A stretch of DNA of 64,000 nt, from NCBI RefSeq assembly GCF_017298635.1, contig NZ_CP071182.1:868001-932000 (forward strand), in the 5' to 3' direction. Origin of the DNA: Paenalicyclobacillus mengziensis (GTDB lineage: Bacteria > Bacillota > Bacilli > Alicyclobacillales > Alicyclobacillaceae). The notes beneath the pieces are model-generated. The model ran no database searches. It was given only the letters and a program-made list of their open reading frames with translations, and was not told where the DNA came from. Below, piece by piece: positions 39,861 to 49,583 of the stretch (its first letter is position 1; each line of letters starts with the position of its first letter). A program made the position numbers and the translations under genes.

Positions 39861-41321
39861 ATGGCCAGGTCACTTACGGAGCGCCTGCGAGCACTTCACG
39901 CTTCAGTTGGTGGTGTGGATGCACACGCGGAGACAAAGTCGACAGTGGAAACGACGGCTGAATTCGCGCTCCATGCCGCGACAATGAAGCCGCCATTGGT
40001 GGAAGCGGCAGTCTTGCAAACGACAGAAGCGGCCCAGGAAGCGACCCAAGAGTCGGCAGCCCAGGTAGCTGCCGAAGAAGCGGCCCAGGGCGCAGCTCAA
40101 GCAGAAGTTGTAAAAGCGCAAGCATGCGAGGATGAACTGAAGAGCGAGGGGTTCTCTCAGATAGCTCCGGGCGTGTGGGAGCGCAGCATCCGCTACGACG
40201 TCTTAATGCGCCATGGCGAACTGCGCTTTGCAGACCTGATGGACGCCGACCTCACAAGACTTCAGAAGTTGTTGAAGGTACCATCGGCGGAATCCATCAA
40301 GCCTTCGGACATTCGGTTTTATGACACCGAGACGACGGGCCTTGGGACAGGGGCTGGCACATTCCCTTTTCTTCATGCAGTCGGGCGGTTTGAGGAGGAT
40401 GAGTTTGTCGTCCACCAGTACTTTCTCGCAGATTACAGCGGGGAGTCAAATCTCCTCTCTACTTTGCTCGAGCAGCATTTTGGCGATGGGACGTCCGTAG
40501 TGTCGTTTAACGGAAAGTCATTCGACTGGCCGCTCTTGTCTGCCCGACTGACGCTGTATCGGATGCGAGCACCGCTGGTCCACCATCTCGATCTGTTATA
40601 TCCAAGCCGCCGCCTCTGGAAAAAGACAATGCCTCGAGTTTCCCTTGGCACGGTTGAGTCCACCCTGCTCGGACTTGAACGCACAGACGACTTACCAGGC
40701 AAAGAAGCCCCCATGCGCTACTTTGAGTATGTAGACAAAGGGGGGCTGAAGCGACTCGTCCCCGTGTTTGAACATAATGCCGCTGACGTTTGCAGTCTCG
40801 TGACGCTTGCCATCCGATTGGCTGAGGTCTTAACGGGTCACCGGGAAGTCGTTGCTGCATCCGAGTGGAGTGCGCTCGGGCGCATTTACGACGAATGGAA
40901 CGAATCCGATGTTGCTGCACACTGCTTCCACGAATCCGTCATCCGCCCCGACGCATCCTGGCGGGAGCACTGGCTCCACAGCCTTCACTGCAAGCGCCAA
41001 GGCCGTCTCGATACGGCCATGGAAAGCTGGCACCTGATGGTGGAAAAGTACCCGTGGAGTGTGCCGCCGTGCGTGGAACTCGCGAAGGCCTATGAGCATC
41101 GCTTGATTGACCTTGCGAGAGCGCTAGCTTGGGCTCGAGAAGCCAAGTTACGGACCGTTCGCAATCTGCGAGGCAGTGGGCCTGGTCAAGCAACAGGAGA
41201 CCAGTTAGTGCGGGCGCTCAATCACCGCTTGGCGCGGATTGAACGAAAGCTTTCAGCGACCGTTGTTCAAGACGGTGCACACGAATGTGAAGCAACTCGT
41301 ACATCACAGGCACAATCATGA
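39861..41321 (+). CDS. mrfB: Exonuclease MrfB (YprB), RNase H-like fold
   Basis: DEDDh-type exonuclease partner of MrfA. Metal-binding start FYDTETTGLGTGAGTFPFLH (about residue 155), FNGKSFDWPLLSAR and HNAADVCSLVTLA complete the active site, then TPR-like helices at the C-terminus (LGRIYDEWNESDVAAHCF...). An Ala/Glu/Gln-rich low-complexity stretch occupies roughly residues 45-80. ATG 39861 follows GGAGGAG. Its last 104 bp overlap the 3' end of the convergent RND gene. Confidence 0.88.
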   Translation: MARSLTERLRALHASVGGVDAHAETKSTVETTAEFALHAATMKPPLVEAAVLQTTEAAQEATQESAAQVAAEEAAQGAAQAEVVKAQACEDELKSEGFSQIAPGVWERSIRYDVLMRHGELRFADLMDADLTRLQKLLKVPSAESIKPSDIRFYDTETTGLGTGAGTFPFLHAVGRFEEDEFVVHQYFLADYSGESNLLSTLLEQHFGDGTSVVSFNGKSFDWPLLSARLTLYRMRAPLVHHLDLLYPSRRLWKKTMPRVSLGTVESTLLGLERTDDLPGKEAPMRYFEYVDKGGLKRLVPVFEHNAADVCSLVTLAIRLAEVLTGHREVVAASEWSALGRIYDEWNESDVAAHCFHESVIRPDASWREHWLHSLHCKRQGRLDTAMESWHLMVEKYPWSVPPCVELAKAYEHRLIDLARALAWAREAKLRTVRNLRGSGPGQATGDQLVRALNHRLARIERKLSATVVQDGAHECEATRTSQAQS

Positions 41322-44300
41322 GGGTGAGAATGGTTGAACTGACCAGTCCACCAATCACGACGACGGCCAACCCCTGTGAAATTAAGGCACCTTCTGCGAA
41401 CCCCACAGCAAGCGGAATCAGCGAGCAGATGGTTGCAATCGCAGTCATCAAGATAGGGCGCAAGCGGGTGGTGCCGGCTTCAAGCAGTGCTTCCCGGATG
41501 CTGAGGCCGCGGCGGCGCTGTTGTTCTACCCTGTCCACAAGCACAATCGCGTTGGTCACGACAATGCCCATCAGCATGAGGATGCCAATCAGAGAGGAGA
41601 TGCTGATTGGCTGTCTTGAAATCACCGTTCCAAAGAAGGCGCCAATCAAGGCGACGGGCATCGAGAACAAAATCGAAAATGGTGCAGACCACTCGCCAAA
41701 CGCCATCAACATCACCAGGTAGACGAGACCTACGGAGATGAGAATGGCTTCAATCAGGTCTCGGAAACTCTGGTTCATCTCCTCGGTGTCACCGCCCACC
41801 TGAACTTGGACATCGGACGGTAGATGCAGGCTGTCCAGCTTTTGCATGGCAAGGCGACTGATGCTCCCAGTGTTTTGAGTGGTGAAATCGGCGGATACGG
41901 TCGCGTATGGCTGCCCATCTTGGCGTTCAATCTGCACAGGTGCATCAGAAGTGCTGACTGAAGCCACATCAGCCAGTGTGATGGTCTTACCAACTGGGGT
42001 ATCGATGGGCAGATTCTTGACGTTTGTCAGTGACGTCAAAGAATTCTTTGGGGTCAAGGATACCCAAACAGCCCTTGACTCACCGTTCATCGTGGCATTG
42101 CCAATGCTTTGACCTTGGACGTAGGCAGATACGTCGTTGGCAATTTGATACGGCATTAAACCGTATTTTGCTGCATTGTTGAGGTTTGGAATGACGTTCA
42201 GTTGCGGTCTGGTGTCGGACAGGTTGTTGTTTACGTTGGCAAGCCCGGGTACGTTCTGCAGTGCAGTCGTTATCAGCGTAGCAGCCGTTTTGATGTGCGC
42301 GGCATTCGGGCTTGTCAGTGTCACCGCAAACCCACCTGTAGAGCCGCCCATGACGAGACTTTTGACCTGAATGGTCGCCGGAGCGCTGATGGGGCCGACT
42401 TTTGCACGAAGGTCTGAAATAAACTGGTCGACGTTGGCGTTTGGTTGCAGCTGAAGAAACAGATTGGCCTGGTTGTCCCCACTCACACCACCCGACATGG
42501 TCAACTGCCCTGGGTCGGAACCGACCTCGGTGTTCCATTGCGTAACGGTTGTCGTAAAGCCCTGGAGGATGGCTTCAACTTGCTTTGCCTTCGCGTCTGT
42601 ACCGCTGCGTGGTGTGCCAACCGGCATCGTGATGGATACGGTTGCAAACTTCTCCTTGGATGCAGGAATGAAGGTGCTTCCGGCGAGTGGCAGCACGGCG
42701 AGCGACGCTAGGAAGATGATGAGCGTCACGCCGAGCACCCATCCTTTGTGATTGAGTGCGGTGCGGAGGAAGTTTTGATATTTCTGTTGCCACGGTCTTA
42801 CGTTTTCGGACATATGGGTGTTCCGTGCGCCCGTGAGCAGTGAGGGGTGGACTGCATCGGTTTGTTCTACCCCAGTGAGCCAATCATAATCAAGTGACCT
42901 TTCCTTGTTTCTGGCCACAAACAACCATGCCAGCGCAGGAACCACGGTCAGTGCCACAAGCAGGGACGACAACAGGGAACAGACGACAGTGACCGCGAAT
43001 GGCATGAAGATTTTGCCAACAACTCCGCTCACAAACCCTAGCGGCAGGAACACGGCGACAGTTGTGATAGTGGACGACGTGATGGCTTGACCCACTTCTC
43101 GGGTCGCAACCTGGACAAACGACTTGCCAAACCCAAGTCCACGTTTCCATGCTCGAAAGATATTTTCGATAACTACGATACTGTCATCCACGACCCGCCC
43201 TGTGGCGACAGCCATGCCGCCTAGGGTCATGATGTTGAGTGTGATGTTCAATCGGTTTAGAACCATCAGTGCAATCAACAGTGACAGCGGGATAGACACT
43301 ACAGCAATCACCGTCGTCCGCCAATTTCGCAAAAACAGCAGAATCACGAGTACCGCAAATACAGCCCCTAAAATCGCCTCTCGCAGCATCCCGTTGACGG
43401 AAGCCACAATCATCGTTGAGGAGTCAAACAGAGGGACAATGTTCACGCCGCTTGGCAACTGCTTTTGCAGTGTGGCTAATTCACTCTCCACCGCTTTTGC
43501 CATCTGAACCGTGTTGGCGTCTTCCGTTTTGACAACGCCAATAAAGACACTTGGCTGACCATTCGTCCTGTTTATCGATCCGTTATTCGGCGGTGCCAGA
43601 GTGACAGTCGCCAGGTCTGAGAGTGGCACGGTGTTAAGCATGGAATTTGAAGCCGTGGAAGTCGACGCCTTAGGCGGTGTCGGAATACTTGGAGCAGCAC
43701 CGCTTTGTCCGGCGACACCGGAGAGTTGCCGTTGCAACGCCTGGAGTTTTCCAGTTAGGCTCTTCTGCTCTTGTTCCAAAGCGGAGATGGAAGCCTGCAG
43801 CTTGGCGATTGCCTGCGGGTCTTTTCGCGGAGTCGGCGCGGTCTGAAGCTTGGCCAGTGCGAGCTCAGCACCAAACAATTGACTTTGAATGGTCTGCAAG
43901 CCACTGAGTAATTCACTTTCTGCCTGTACGGCGGTTAAACCTTGGGAAACCCCGGCTACGCCTTTGCCTAATTCGCCGACGGCACTCCCGAGGGCTTGCA
44001 TGCCCTGTCCTACGTCCTTGAGTCCTGCGGCAGGATTCGCCGGGATTGGAATCGGAATGCTGCGAATCTCAGCCAGCGACGAGAAGGGACTCGTGAGCTG
44101 CAAAGGATTTACTTTCCCGTTCACGGTCTCTGACCCGAGCGGTATGGTGACGTTGGTCGCCTGAAGGTCCTGGATGACCTGCTGCAAGCTCAAGTTGTGA
44201 CGAGACAGTTCATCAGGATGAAACTGGATGTTGACACGCGGTTGTGCAGCACCGCCTGTTTGAACGTTAGCCACGCCTGGAACGCCTTGCAGAGCGGGGA

Positions 44301-44781
44301 CAATGGTTTGGTTCACAATCGTTCGAAGCTCGGTGTTTGAAGCTGTTTTCGACGCGACTGTGAAATTCACGACAGGACTGGAATTAAAGGAGAATTTCTG
44401 TACCATCGGCGTCAAGGCAGCACTGGGCAGATGAACACCGGCAACGACTTGCTGGACTTTTTGCTGCACCGAGTTCAGGTCTGCGTTCATGGTGAGCTGA
44501 AGCATGATCTCAGAGACGTTTTGTACAGACGTTGAATTCACGGTGGTCACACCACTGATGTTTCGGAGGGCATTTTCCAGCGGTTCTGAGATATCGGTTG
44601 CTACGGCTTCGGGTGAGGCACCTGGGTACGGTGTGACAACAGCAATCACCGGGAATGCGATGTCCGGCATCAGTTCTTCTTTAAGAGAAAAAGCGGACAT
44701 GACGCCGCCAATGATGACAAGCAATGAGAGTAAAAATACGACGACAGGATTTTTGAGTGAAAAGCGGGTTAACACACCCAT
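41218..44781 (-). CDS. RND-family efflux transporter, SwrC/AcrB type
   Basis: Proton-driven exporter, 1187 residues; the relative in B. subtilis is SwrC (surfactin export). N-terminal helix NPVVVFLLSLLVIIGGVMSA, then TM4 with the proton-relay pair in GRVVDDSIVVIENI, and the second repeat with GWVLGVTLIIFLASLAV. It is over 100 residues longer than usual because of a coiled-coil insert in the first extracytoplasmic loop (about residues 285-385: LAKLQTAPTPRK..., ISALEQEQKSLTGKLQALQRQ). No adaptor gene is adjacent. ATG 44781; ribosome site weak. Confidence 0.9.
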   Translation of the reverse strand: MGVLTRFSLKNPVVVFLLSLLVIIGGVMSAFSLKEELMPDIAFPVIAVVTPYPGASPEAVATDISEPLENALRNISGVTTVNSTSVQNVSEIMLQLTMNADLNSVQQKVQQVVAGVHLPSAALTPMVQKFSFNSSPVVNFTVASKTASNTELRTIVNQTIVPALQGVPGVANVQTGGAAQPRVNIQFHPDELSRHNLSLQQVIQDLQATNVTIPLGSETVNGKVNPLQLTSPFSSLAEIRSIPIPIPANPAAGLKDVGQGMQALGSAVGELGKGVAGVSQGLTAVQAESELLSGLQTIQSQLFGAELALAKLQTAPTPRKDPQAIAKLQASISALEQEQKSLTGKLQALQRQLSGVAGQSGAAPSIPTPPKASTSTASNSMLNTVPLSDLATVTLAPPNNGSINRTNGQPSVFIGVVKTEDANTVQMAKAVESELATLQKQLPSGVNIVPLFDSSTMIVASVNGMLREAILGAVFAVLVILLFLRNWRTTVIAVVSIPLSLLIALMVLNRLNITLNIMTLGGMAVATGRVVDDSIVVIENIFRAWKRGLGFGKSFVQVATREVGQAITSSTITTVAVFLPLGFVSGVVGKIFMPFAVTVVCSLLSSLLVALTVVPALAWLFVARNKERSLDYDWLTGVEQTDAVHPSLLTGARNTHMSENVRPWQQKYQNFLRTALNHKGWVLGVTLIIFLASLAVLPLAGSTFIPASKEKFATVSITMPVGTPRSGTDAKAKQVEAILQGFTTTVTQWNTEVGSDPGQLTMSGGVSGDNQANLFLQLQPNANVDQFISDLRAKVGPISAPATIQVKSLVMGGSTGGFAVTLTSPNAAHIKTAATLITTALQNVPGLANVNNNLSDTRPQLNVIPNLNNAAKYGLMPYQIANDVSAYVQGQSIGNATMNGESRAVWVSLTPKNSLTSLTNVKNLPIDTPVGKTITLADVASVSTSDAPVQIERQDGQPYATVSADFTTQNTGSISRLAMQKLDSLHLPSDVQVQVGGDTEEMNQSFRDLIEAILISVGLVYLVMLMAFGEWSAPFSILFSMPVALIGAFFGTVISRQPISISSLIGILMLMGIVVTNAIVLVDRVEQQRRRGLSIREALLEAGTTRLRPILMTAIATICSLIPLAVGFAEGALISQGLAVVVIGGLVSSTILTLMIVPVMYELLHIRVHRLEQRSLKAFVQSAPSGD

Positions 44782-44966
44782 TTACGCAGGAGCCCCTCTC
44801 CCGAACTCGGTTCAATTTCATCGTTCAGTCTAATCATTCCCAACTTCGGAGACAATAGCTTTAGTTGATAAAATAAATAGTACTTGCATCCAAGGGGTGA
44901 ACTTGTCTAAGTTTGTGAATAGACAGGTTTTCACACACTGGCGGCAGTGCCAAGAGGAGGGTCGTG

Positions 44967-45617
44967 ATGACCAAGTTTGTTGGTTTTTCCGAGCAAGACT
45001 TTGACGTCTTCTCGGTTCCGGGTCTTGATGGCAGAATGGCGTCCCTAAAAGCACATCTGCGGCCAAAACTTCAACAACTCGGCGAAGATTTCTCGGAGCG
45101 CCTGTCCGAGTGGATGGGCCGGCCGGTATACGCTCATGTGGCCAAGCATGCTAGACGTACCGTCAATCCGCCGAGTGACAGTTGGGTAGCATTTTGCACG
45201 GATAAGCGGGGCTACAAGAAGCATCCCCACTTTCAGATTGGCGCCTGGAAAACGCATGCTTTTGCACTGTTTGGGCTGATTTACGAATCGCCTGCACGTA
45301 GTATTTTTGCGGCAAACCTAAAGGCGAATGCTGCCGAGTTGTTGTCCATCGTCCCTGATGACTTTGTCTGGGTTCCGAACCACATGGACCCAAACGCACT
45401 TTCGGCAGAGGAAGTTGATGCCGAGAAACTCTTTGCGCTGGCTGATGGATTGCAAAAACGCCAAGGCGAGTTGCTTATTGGTATCACGATTTCTCGAGAG
45501 CAAGCAGTGGAGATGACCGGTGACGAATTCGTCAGCAAGGTCAGCGATTGCTTTCATACCTTGCTGCCTGTATTCGAACTCGCAGACACTGAAGTATTGG
45601 GGGTTAAATTATCATGA
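44967..45617 (+). CDS. yktB: DUF1054 protein YktB
   Basis: Conserved Bacilli protein of unknown function; a structure exists for the family but no activity. 216 residues with the typical start (FVGFSEQDFDVFSVPGLDGRM), middle (HVAKHARRTVNPPSDSWVAF) and GFFLWIESP-equivalent HAFALFGLIYESPAR. ATG 44967 follows AGAGGAGGG. Coupled to the HD-domain gene by an ATGA overlap. Confidence 0.88.
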   Translation: MTKFVGFSEQDFDVFSVPGLDGRMASLKAHLRPKLQQLGEDFSERLSEWMGRPVYAHVAKHARRTVNPPSDSWVAFCTDKRGYKKHPHFQIGAWKTHAFALFGLIYESPARSIFAANLKANAAELLSIVPDDFVWVPNHMDPNALSAEEVDAEKLFALADGLQKRQGELLIGITISREQAVEMTGDEFVSKVSDCFHTLLPVFELADTEVLGVKLS

Positions 45618-46186
45618 TGAGCCGAGACGAGGCGCTTGCCTTACTTCATGAGTACACGAAAACAGATTCACTGCGTCGCCACGCATATGCGGTTGAAGCA
45701 TCCTGCCGAGCTTATGCACGCAAGTACGGCGAAGATGAAGAAAAATGGGGAATCACTGGCCTCTTGCATGATTTTGACTATGAAATGTATCCCACACAGG
45801 CCGAGCATACCATCGTCGGTGCTCGTATTCTGGCCGAGAAGGGTTTCCCGGAAGATGTTATCTACGCGATTCGCGCCCACGCTGATTACAACAACCTGGA
45901 ACGAAATTCACTTCTCGATAAGGTCTTGTATGCAAGTGACGAATTGTCCGGCTTTGTCATGGCAGTAGCGATGGTCAGGCCAACGAAGAACGTTGCGGAT
46001 GTCGAGGTTAAGAGCGTTAAGAAGAAGCTGAAGGACAAAGCCTTCGCACGCGGCGTCAATCGCGATGACGTGTACCGCGGTGCAGAGGAACTCGGAGTTC
46101 CGCTTGATGATCACATTGCATTTGTCATTGAGGCCTTAACAGCCGTTTCAGACAGGTTGGGGTTGGACGGCACGGAAACAGCCTGA
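45614..46186 (+). CDS. HD-domain phosphohydrolase-like protein
   Basis: 190 residues. Metal-binding HD motif GLLHDFDYEMYP (about residue 52) with a preceding His in RRHAYAVEASCRAYARK and later HADYNN give the H-HD-D pattern of small HDIG-type proteins. Substrate unknown, likely a nucleotide. Starts overlap yktB (ATGA) and end overlaps the next gene by one base, so the three form one coupled unit. Confidence 0.85.
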   Translation: MMSRDEALALLHEYTKTDSLRRHAYAVEASCRAYARKYGEDEEKWGITGLLHDFDYEMYPTQAEHTIVGARILAEKGFPEDVIYAIRAHADYNNLERNSLLDKVLYASDELSGFVMAVAMVRPTKNVADVEVKSVKKKLKDKAFARGVNRDDVYRGAEELGVPLDDHIAFVIEALTAVSDRLGLDGTETA

Positions 46187-47619
46187 TGTCGATGAAGATT
46201 CACATCCTGCACATGAACGATGTTCACAGTCACCTCGAGAATCAGATGCGGGTCGGTTATCAGCTCAGACGGTTGAGAGAAAGCCTCAGTCAGCGCGGGG
46301 AACCTGTTCTTACGTTTGATATCGGTGACGTACTCGACAGGGTTCGGCCCGAGACTGAGGCCTCTTTGGGCCGCTTAAATGCAGCACTTTTAGGTTCACT
46401 CTCTGTGGACGGATGGGTCTTTGGGAACAACGAAGGACTCACCATTCCACGCCGAGTGTGGCCAGAATTGGTGGCGGCGAGCGGGGGGACTGTCTACGGT
46501 ACCAATATCCGTGATGAATCCGGAAGCCCCCTCGCTGAGCTCACAGACGTGTTTATCTACGACCTCAAAGGTATTCAGGTTGGTGTCTTCGGAGTCACAC
46601 CGTCTTACCCAAAGCCGTATGAACACCTCGGTGTTCAGGTGCTCGATCCGGTGGTTGAGTCCGCTCGTGCAGTTCGCATGCTGCAGCAAATGGGAGCGCA
46701 CATTATCGTCGCCCTCTCTCATCTTGGTCTCGGTGCCGACCACTCCCTTGCAAAAGCTGTCCCTGGCATCCATCTCATTCTTGGAGGACATACCCATCAA
46801 CTGATGGACGAACCTGTATACGAAGGTCAAACTGCCATCTTCCAGGTTGGGAAACACGGTGTGGCCTTTGGACATACCACGCTCGTGATTGACGATGCGA
46901 CGCATCAACTGCAAATGGTTGAAGGACGTGCCGTTTTGCCTACGGTGCTGGAAAAGGTAGACGCGCAGATGATGCAGGTTTATCTCTCGCATTGGTCTGA
47001 AATCGACAAGGACCTCGACCGAGTAGTCTGCGAATTAGCGGATGCACTCAAGACGTCTCTGGATGAAGAGTCCAGCTTCGCAAATACGCTTGCTGGTATC
47101 CTCCAGACCGAGTATTGTGCTGACGTAGGGATTGTCGTATCTGGCCTTCTTTGCGCCAGTCTGTTGCAAGGAGTCGTACGCAGACGCCATTTACATTCAG
47201 CTTGTCCTACGCCGACCAGACCAGTTTTGATAGACCTGTCCGGAGCCGAGTTGTGGCGTGTTTTTGAACGGGGATTGCAACCGGGATTTTGTCTCCAACG
47301 TGGGTTTGGATTCGGTTTTCGGGGCTCCGTCGTAGGACATCTGGGACTTTCGAACGTGCGTTTGGAGGCCCATCGCGAGGTGGATGACAAGGTTGTCGTA
47401 GATGAGGTGGTGATTGGCAGTGAGCGCTTGGTAAAGACAAGAATTTATCGCGTTGCCACTGTCGAATACCTCTGGTTGTCTTCTGTTTTACCGGAAGTTC
47501 ACGAGGGCAATAACGTCGATATTCCACCGCCGCTTGTGCGTGACCTTTTGATGGAGCGGATGAATCATGCAAACATTGTGAGAGATGCCAGATTCACATG
47601 TGTCCACATCCGGTTGTAA
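46186..47619 (+). CDS. YunD-like metallophosphoesterase / 5'-nucleotidase
   Basis: UshA-type phosphoesterase. Metal site motifs HMNDVHSHLEN, FDIGDVLDR, FGNNEG (Asn-Glu where the motif usually has Asn-His-Glu/Asp) and GGHTHQ; C-terminal 5'-nucleotidase domain from about residue 270. No signal peptide, so cytoplasmic like YunD. 477 residues. The ATG at 46186 shares its A with the HD gene's stop; ATG 46192 is possible. A 6-bp dyad CCGGTT-GTA-AACCGG (47610-47624) spans its stop codon. Confidence 0.85.
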   Translation: MSMKIHILHMNDVHSHLENQMRVGYQLRRLRESLSQRGEPVLTFDIGDVLDRVRPETEASLGRLNAALLGSLSVDGWVFGNNEGLTIPRRVWPELVAASGGTVYGTNIRDESGSPLAELTDVFIYDLKGIQVGVFGVTPSYPKPYEHLGVQVLDPVVESARAVRMLQQMGAHIIVALSHLGLGADHSLAKAVPGIHLILGGHTHQLMDEPVYEGQTAIFQVGKHGVAFGHTTLVIDDATHQLQMVEGRAVLPTVLEKVDAQMMQVYLSHWSEIDKDLDRVVCELADALKTSLDEESSFANTLAGILQTEYCADVGIVVSGLLCASLLQGVVRRRHLHSACPTPTRPVLIDLSGAELWRVFERGLQPGFCLQRGFGFGFRGSVVGHLGLSNVRLEAHREVDDKVVVDEVVIGSERLVKTRIYRVATVEYLWLSSVLPEVHEGNNVDIPPPLVRDLLMERMNHANIVRDARFTCVHIRL

Positions 47620-47665
47620 ACCGGTATGATAATACTGAATGATATCGTGAGAGAGGTCAACGCAT

Positions 47666-48388
47666 ATGAATCTACTATCAAGGGCACAGACAAGGCGGAT
47701 GCTCGGCAAACTGGAACAAGCGTACCCGGATGCCAAGTGTGCACTCAATTATACGACACCGTTTGAGTTGCTGATTGCCACAATGTTGTCTGCTCAGTGT
47801 ACAGATGCAAGAGTAAACATGGTGACAGCCAACCTGTTTCAAAAATATCGCACGCCTCAGGACTATGCACAGCTTACACCGGAAATACTACAAGAAGACA
47901 TTGCTCAGCTAGGATTGTTTCGAGCGAAATCAGAGAACATCATTGCAGCTTCCCGCATGCTGCTCGAGAAGTATGGCGGAGAGGTGCCAAAAACACAGGA
48001 AGAGCTTGTAGAACTACCTGGGGTAGGGCGGAAGACGGCAAACGTGGTGTTGTCGAACGCGTTTCACATTCCGGCCCTTGCAGTGGACACGCACGTGCAG
48101 CGAGTTGCAAACCGGATCGGCATAGCGAATTCTATGAATCCGGAAATGACAGAGCGACAGATCTGCCAAAGAATCCCACAAAAATTGTGGAGTTCCGCAC
48201 ACCATTGGCTGATTTTTCACGGGCGGCAGGTGTGCAGTGCGCGAAATCCCAAGTGTGACATATGCCCTGTCTCGGAGTTCTGCCAGTTTTATGACAAGCT
48301 GGGGCAGGAAACGAAGTTGCGCGAAAAGGTCTTTGAGAAAAAAGAGGATGGCAAGACGGGCAGCAAGCGGCGGAAACGCGGGAGTTGA
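47666..48388 (+). CDS. nth: Endonuclease III
   Basis: Base-excision glycosylase/AP lyase for oxidised pyrimidines. LSAQCTDARVNMVTANLF at the start, HhH LPGVGRKTANVVLSNAF with the catalytic Lys and VDTHVQRV with the Asp, then the [4Fe-4S] ligands CSARNPKCDICPVSEFC. 240 residues; the last 25 form a Lys/Arg-rich tail (EDGKTGSKRRKRGS) beyond the usual end. ATG 47666 behind GAGAGG. A TATGATAAT box precedes it in the 46-nt gap. Confidence 0.95.
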   Translation: MNLLSRAQTRRMLGKLEQAYPDAKCALNYTTPFELLIATMLSAQCTDARVNMVTANLFQKYRTPQDYAQLTPEILQEDIAQLGLFRAKSENIIAASRMLLEKYGGEVPKTQEELVELPGVGRKTANVVLSNAFHIPALAVDTHVQRVANRIGIANSMNPEMTERQICQRIPQKLWSSAHHWLIFHGRQVCSARNPKCDICPVSEFCQFYDKLGQETKLREKVFEKKEDGKTGSKRRKRGS

Positions 48389-48401
48389 CGAGAAGGCAAG
48401 C

Positions 48402-48465
48402 AGACGGGCACCGAATGTTTCTCGTTCATATTTCGCGGTTCGATTTGGCATCGGTGACCCCGTCT
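48402..48465. repeat. Long inverted repeat between convergent genes
   Basis: AGACGGG (48402-48408) pairs with CCCGTCT (48459-48465), with inner ACCGA/TCGGT pairing. It lies between nth (+) and the YgzB-like gene (-) and may limit read-through. Confidence 0.4.
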
Positions 48466-48481
48466 AGGGTACTTGTTTGTG

Positions 48482-48793
48482 TCACTTTTGCTGCGGAACG
48501 TAAGGTTCATAGGTGCCATTCTCCGTTTTGCGCAGTGGCTGGCGGCAATGGCTACAGGCATCTTCGGGACCGGTCAGGCGAGTACGCTGGCCGCATCGTG
48601 GACATTCAATCTCAGCAATTGAGGGATTGACGGGGCCGTATCTGAAGTAGATGAGAATGCCTGCGACAACACCAATACCTCCGATGATAAGAAGGTAAGG
48701 GAGCAGAGCGCGGCTGTACATGCCGCAATACATCACGAAAAATCCGCCAAACATGGCAACGAGACCCCAGTTGCGCCAACGACTTGAATTCAT
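48482..48793 (-). CDS. YgzB-like (DUF2614) zinc-ribbon membrane protein
   Basis: 103 residues from ATG 48793 (GGGGGGAT before it on its strand). Two membrane helices (WGLVAMFGGFFVMYCGMY and YLLIIGGIGVVAGILIYF) and a C-terminal zinc ribbon CPRCGQRTRLTGPEDACSHC. This layout matches DUF2614 of Bacilli (YgzB), function unknown. A start at 48799 (MDMNSS) is open but too close to the ribosome site. Confidence 0.8.
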   Translation of the reverse strand: MNSSRWRNWGLVAMFGGFFVMYCGMYSRALLPYLLIIGGIGVVAGILIYFRYGPVNPSIAEIECPRCGQRTRLTGPEDACSHCRQPLRKTENGTYEPYVPQQK

Positions 48794-48873
48794 GTCCATC
48801 CCCCCACCGTGCGAGATTATCCTAGCGGATTTGAGCATACCTGTCTAGTCAGGACTGGAAAGGAGGATGAGCA

Positions 48874-49458
48874 ATGTGGAAAAAAGCGTTCATCGTACTC
48901 TTGTCTCTCAATCTGTTTGTGATTGTTGGCGGAGCATTGTGGTGGGGCACATTGCCAAAGGCCTCATCGGTCACACCGCCTTCACAGGCTATCACGAGTA
49001 ATGCAAAACCGGCGACCATTCAATTGTCCGTCGGTCAGGATGCGGTCAATACATATCTCGAGTATGCACTCTCGCAGCAACAGGACGTCCAGCGTGTATT
49101 GTCCTATGCCAATGTACAGTTTTCGAATACCTGGAAAGTTCAGCTCGGCTTGAAACTGCAGAACAGGGTTGTCCCTTGCAACCTTGTGTTTGTCCCGCAG
49201 GTAAACAACGGAAACCTGGTCCTTCACGTGCAGAGTGCGACGATGGGTGAAATTCCTGCACCACTCGGAGCCCTATTCTTTATACTGCGCCATTTACCAT
49301 GGCCGCAGTGGATTACCGTAGACGGACTCGCCCACAACCTGAACATCAATTTTACGCAACGTCCGCAAAACCCTTATGGCGTGAAGATCCTCTCTTATTC
49401 CCCAAGTACGAAACAAGTGACCCTTCTACTTTCCATCGTCCCGAAATCCATTCCGTAG
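48874..49458 (+). CDS. ypmS: YpmS-family (DUF2140) membrane-anchored protein
   Basis: 194 residues with an N-terminal signal-anchor (FIVLLSLNLFVIVGGALWW) and an extracytoplasmic beta-rich domain (SVGQDAVNTYLEYALSQQQ...VLSYANVQFSNTWKVQLGL). DUF2140 proteins are found across Bacilli with no known role. ATG 48874 is behind AAAGGAGGATGAGCA. Followed by a hairpin at 49461. Confidence 0.8.
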   Translation: MWKKAFIVLLSLNLFVIVGGALWWGTLPKASSVTPPSQAITSNAKPATIQLSVGQDAVNTYLEYALSQQQDVQRVLSYANVQFSNTWKVQLGLKLQNRVVPCNLVFVPQVNNGNLVLHVQSATMGEIPAPLGALFFILRHLPWPQWITVDGLAHNLNINFTQRPQNPYGVKILSYSPSTKQVTLLLSIVPKSIP

Positions 49459-49460
49459 GT

Positions 49461-49487
49461 ATACCGGGGCTGCTGTAGTCCCGGTAT
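49461..49487 (+). terminator. Hairpin after ypmS
   Basis: ATACCGGG (49461-49468) and CCCGGTAT (49480-49487), 11-nt loop, 2 nt after the ypmS stop. No T-run. Confidence 0.5.
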
Positions 49488-49532
49488 GCCCAGATTGTCG
49501 AGAAACTCTCGGCATCTTATGGGCTTTCACCC

Positions 49533-49556
49533 ATAACGCGTTTTCAACGCATTATT
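49533..49556 (+). repeat. Single A-type unit of the composite palindromic repeat
   Basis: ATAACGCGTTTTCAACGCATTATT, followed by a spacer like the A-B spacer of the arrays (ACCTGAAACAGG against ACCTGGGCGAAACAG). A decayed B-like start (ATAACCGG) is at 49586, about 29 bp on. Confidence 0.75.
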
Positions 49557-49583
49557 CAGCCTACCTGAAACAGGTGCCATTGC

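Noticed and set aside
46302..46313. GAACCTGTTC inside the YunD-like gene as a LexA box
   Set aside because: Spacing between half-sites is 2 instead of 4 and it lies within a coding region.
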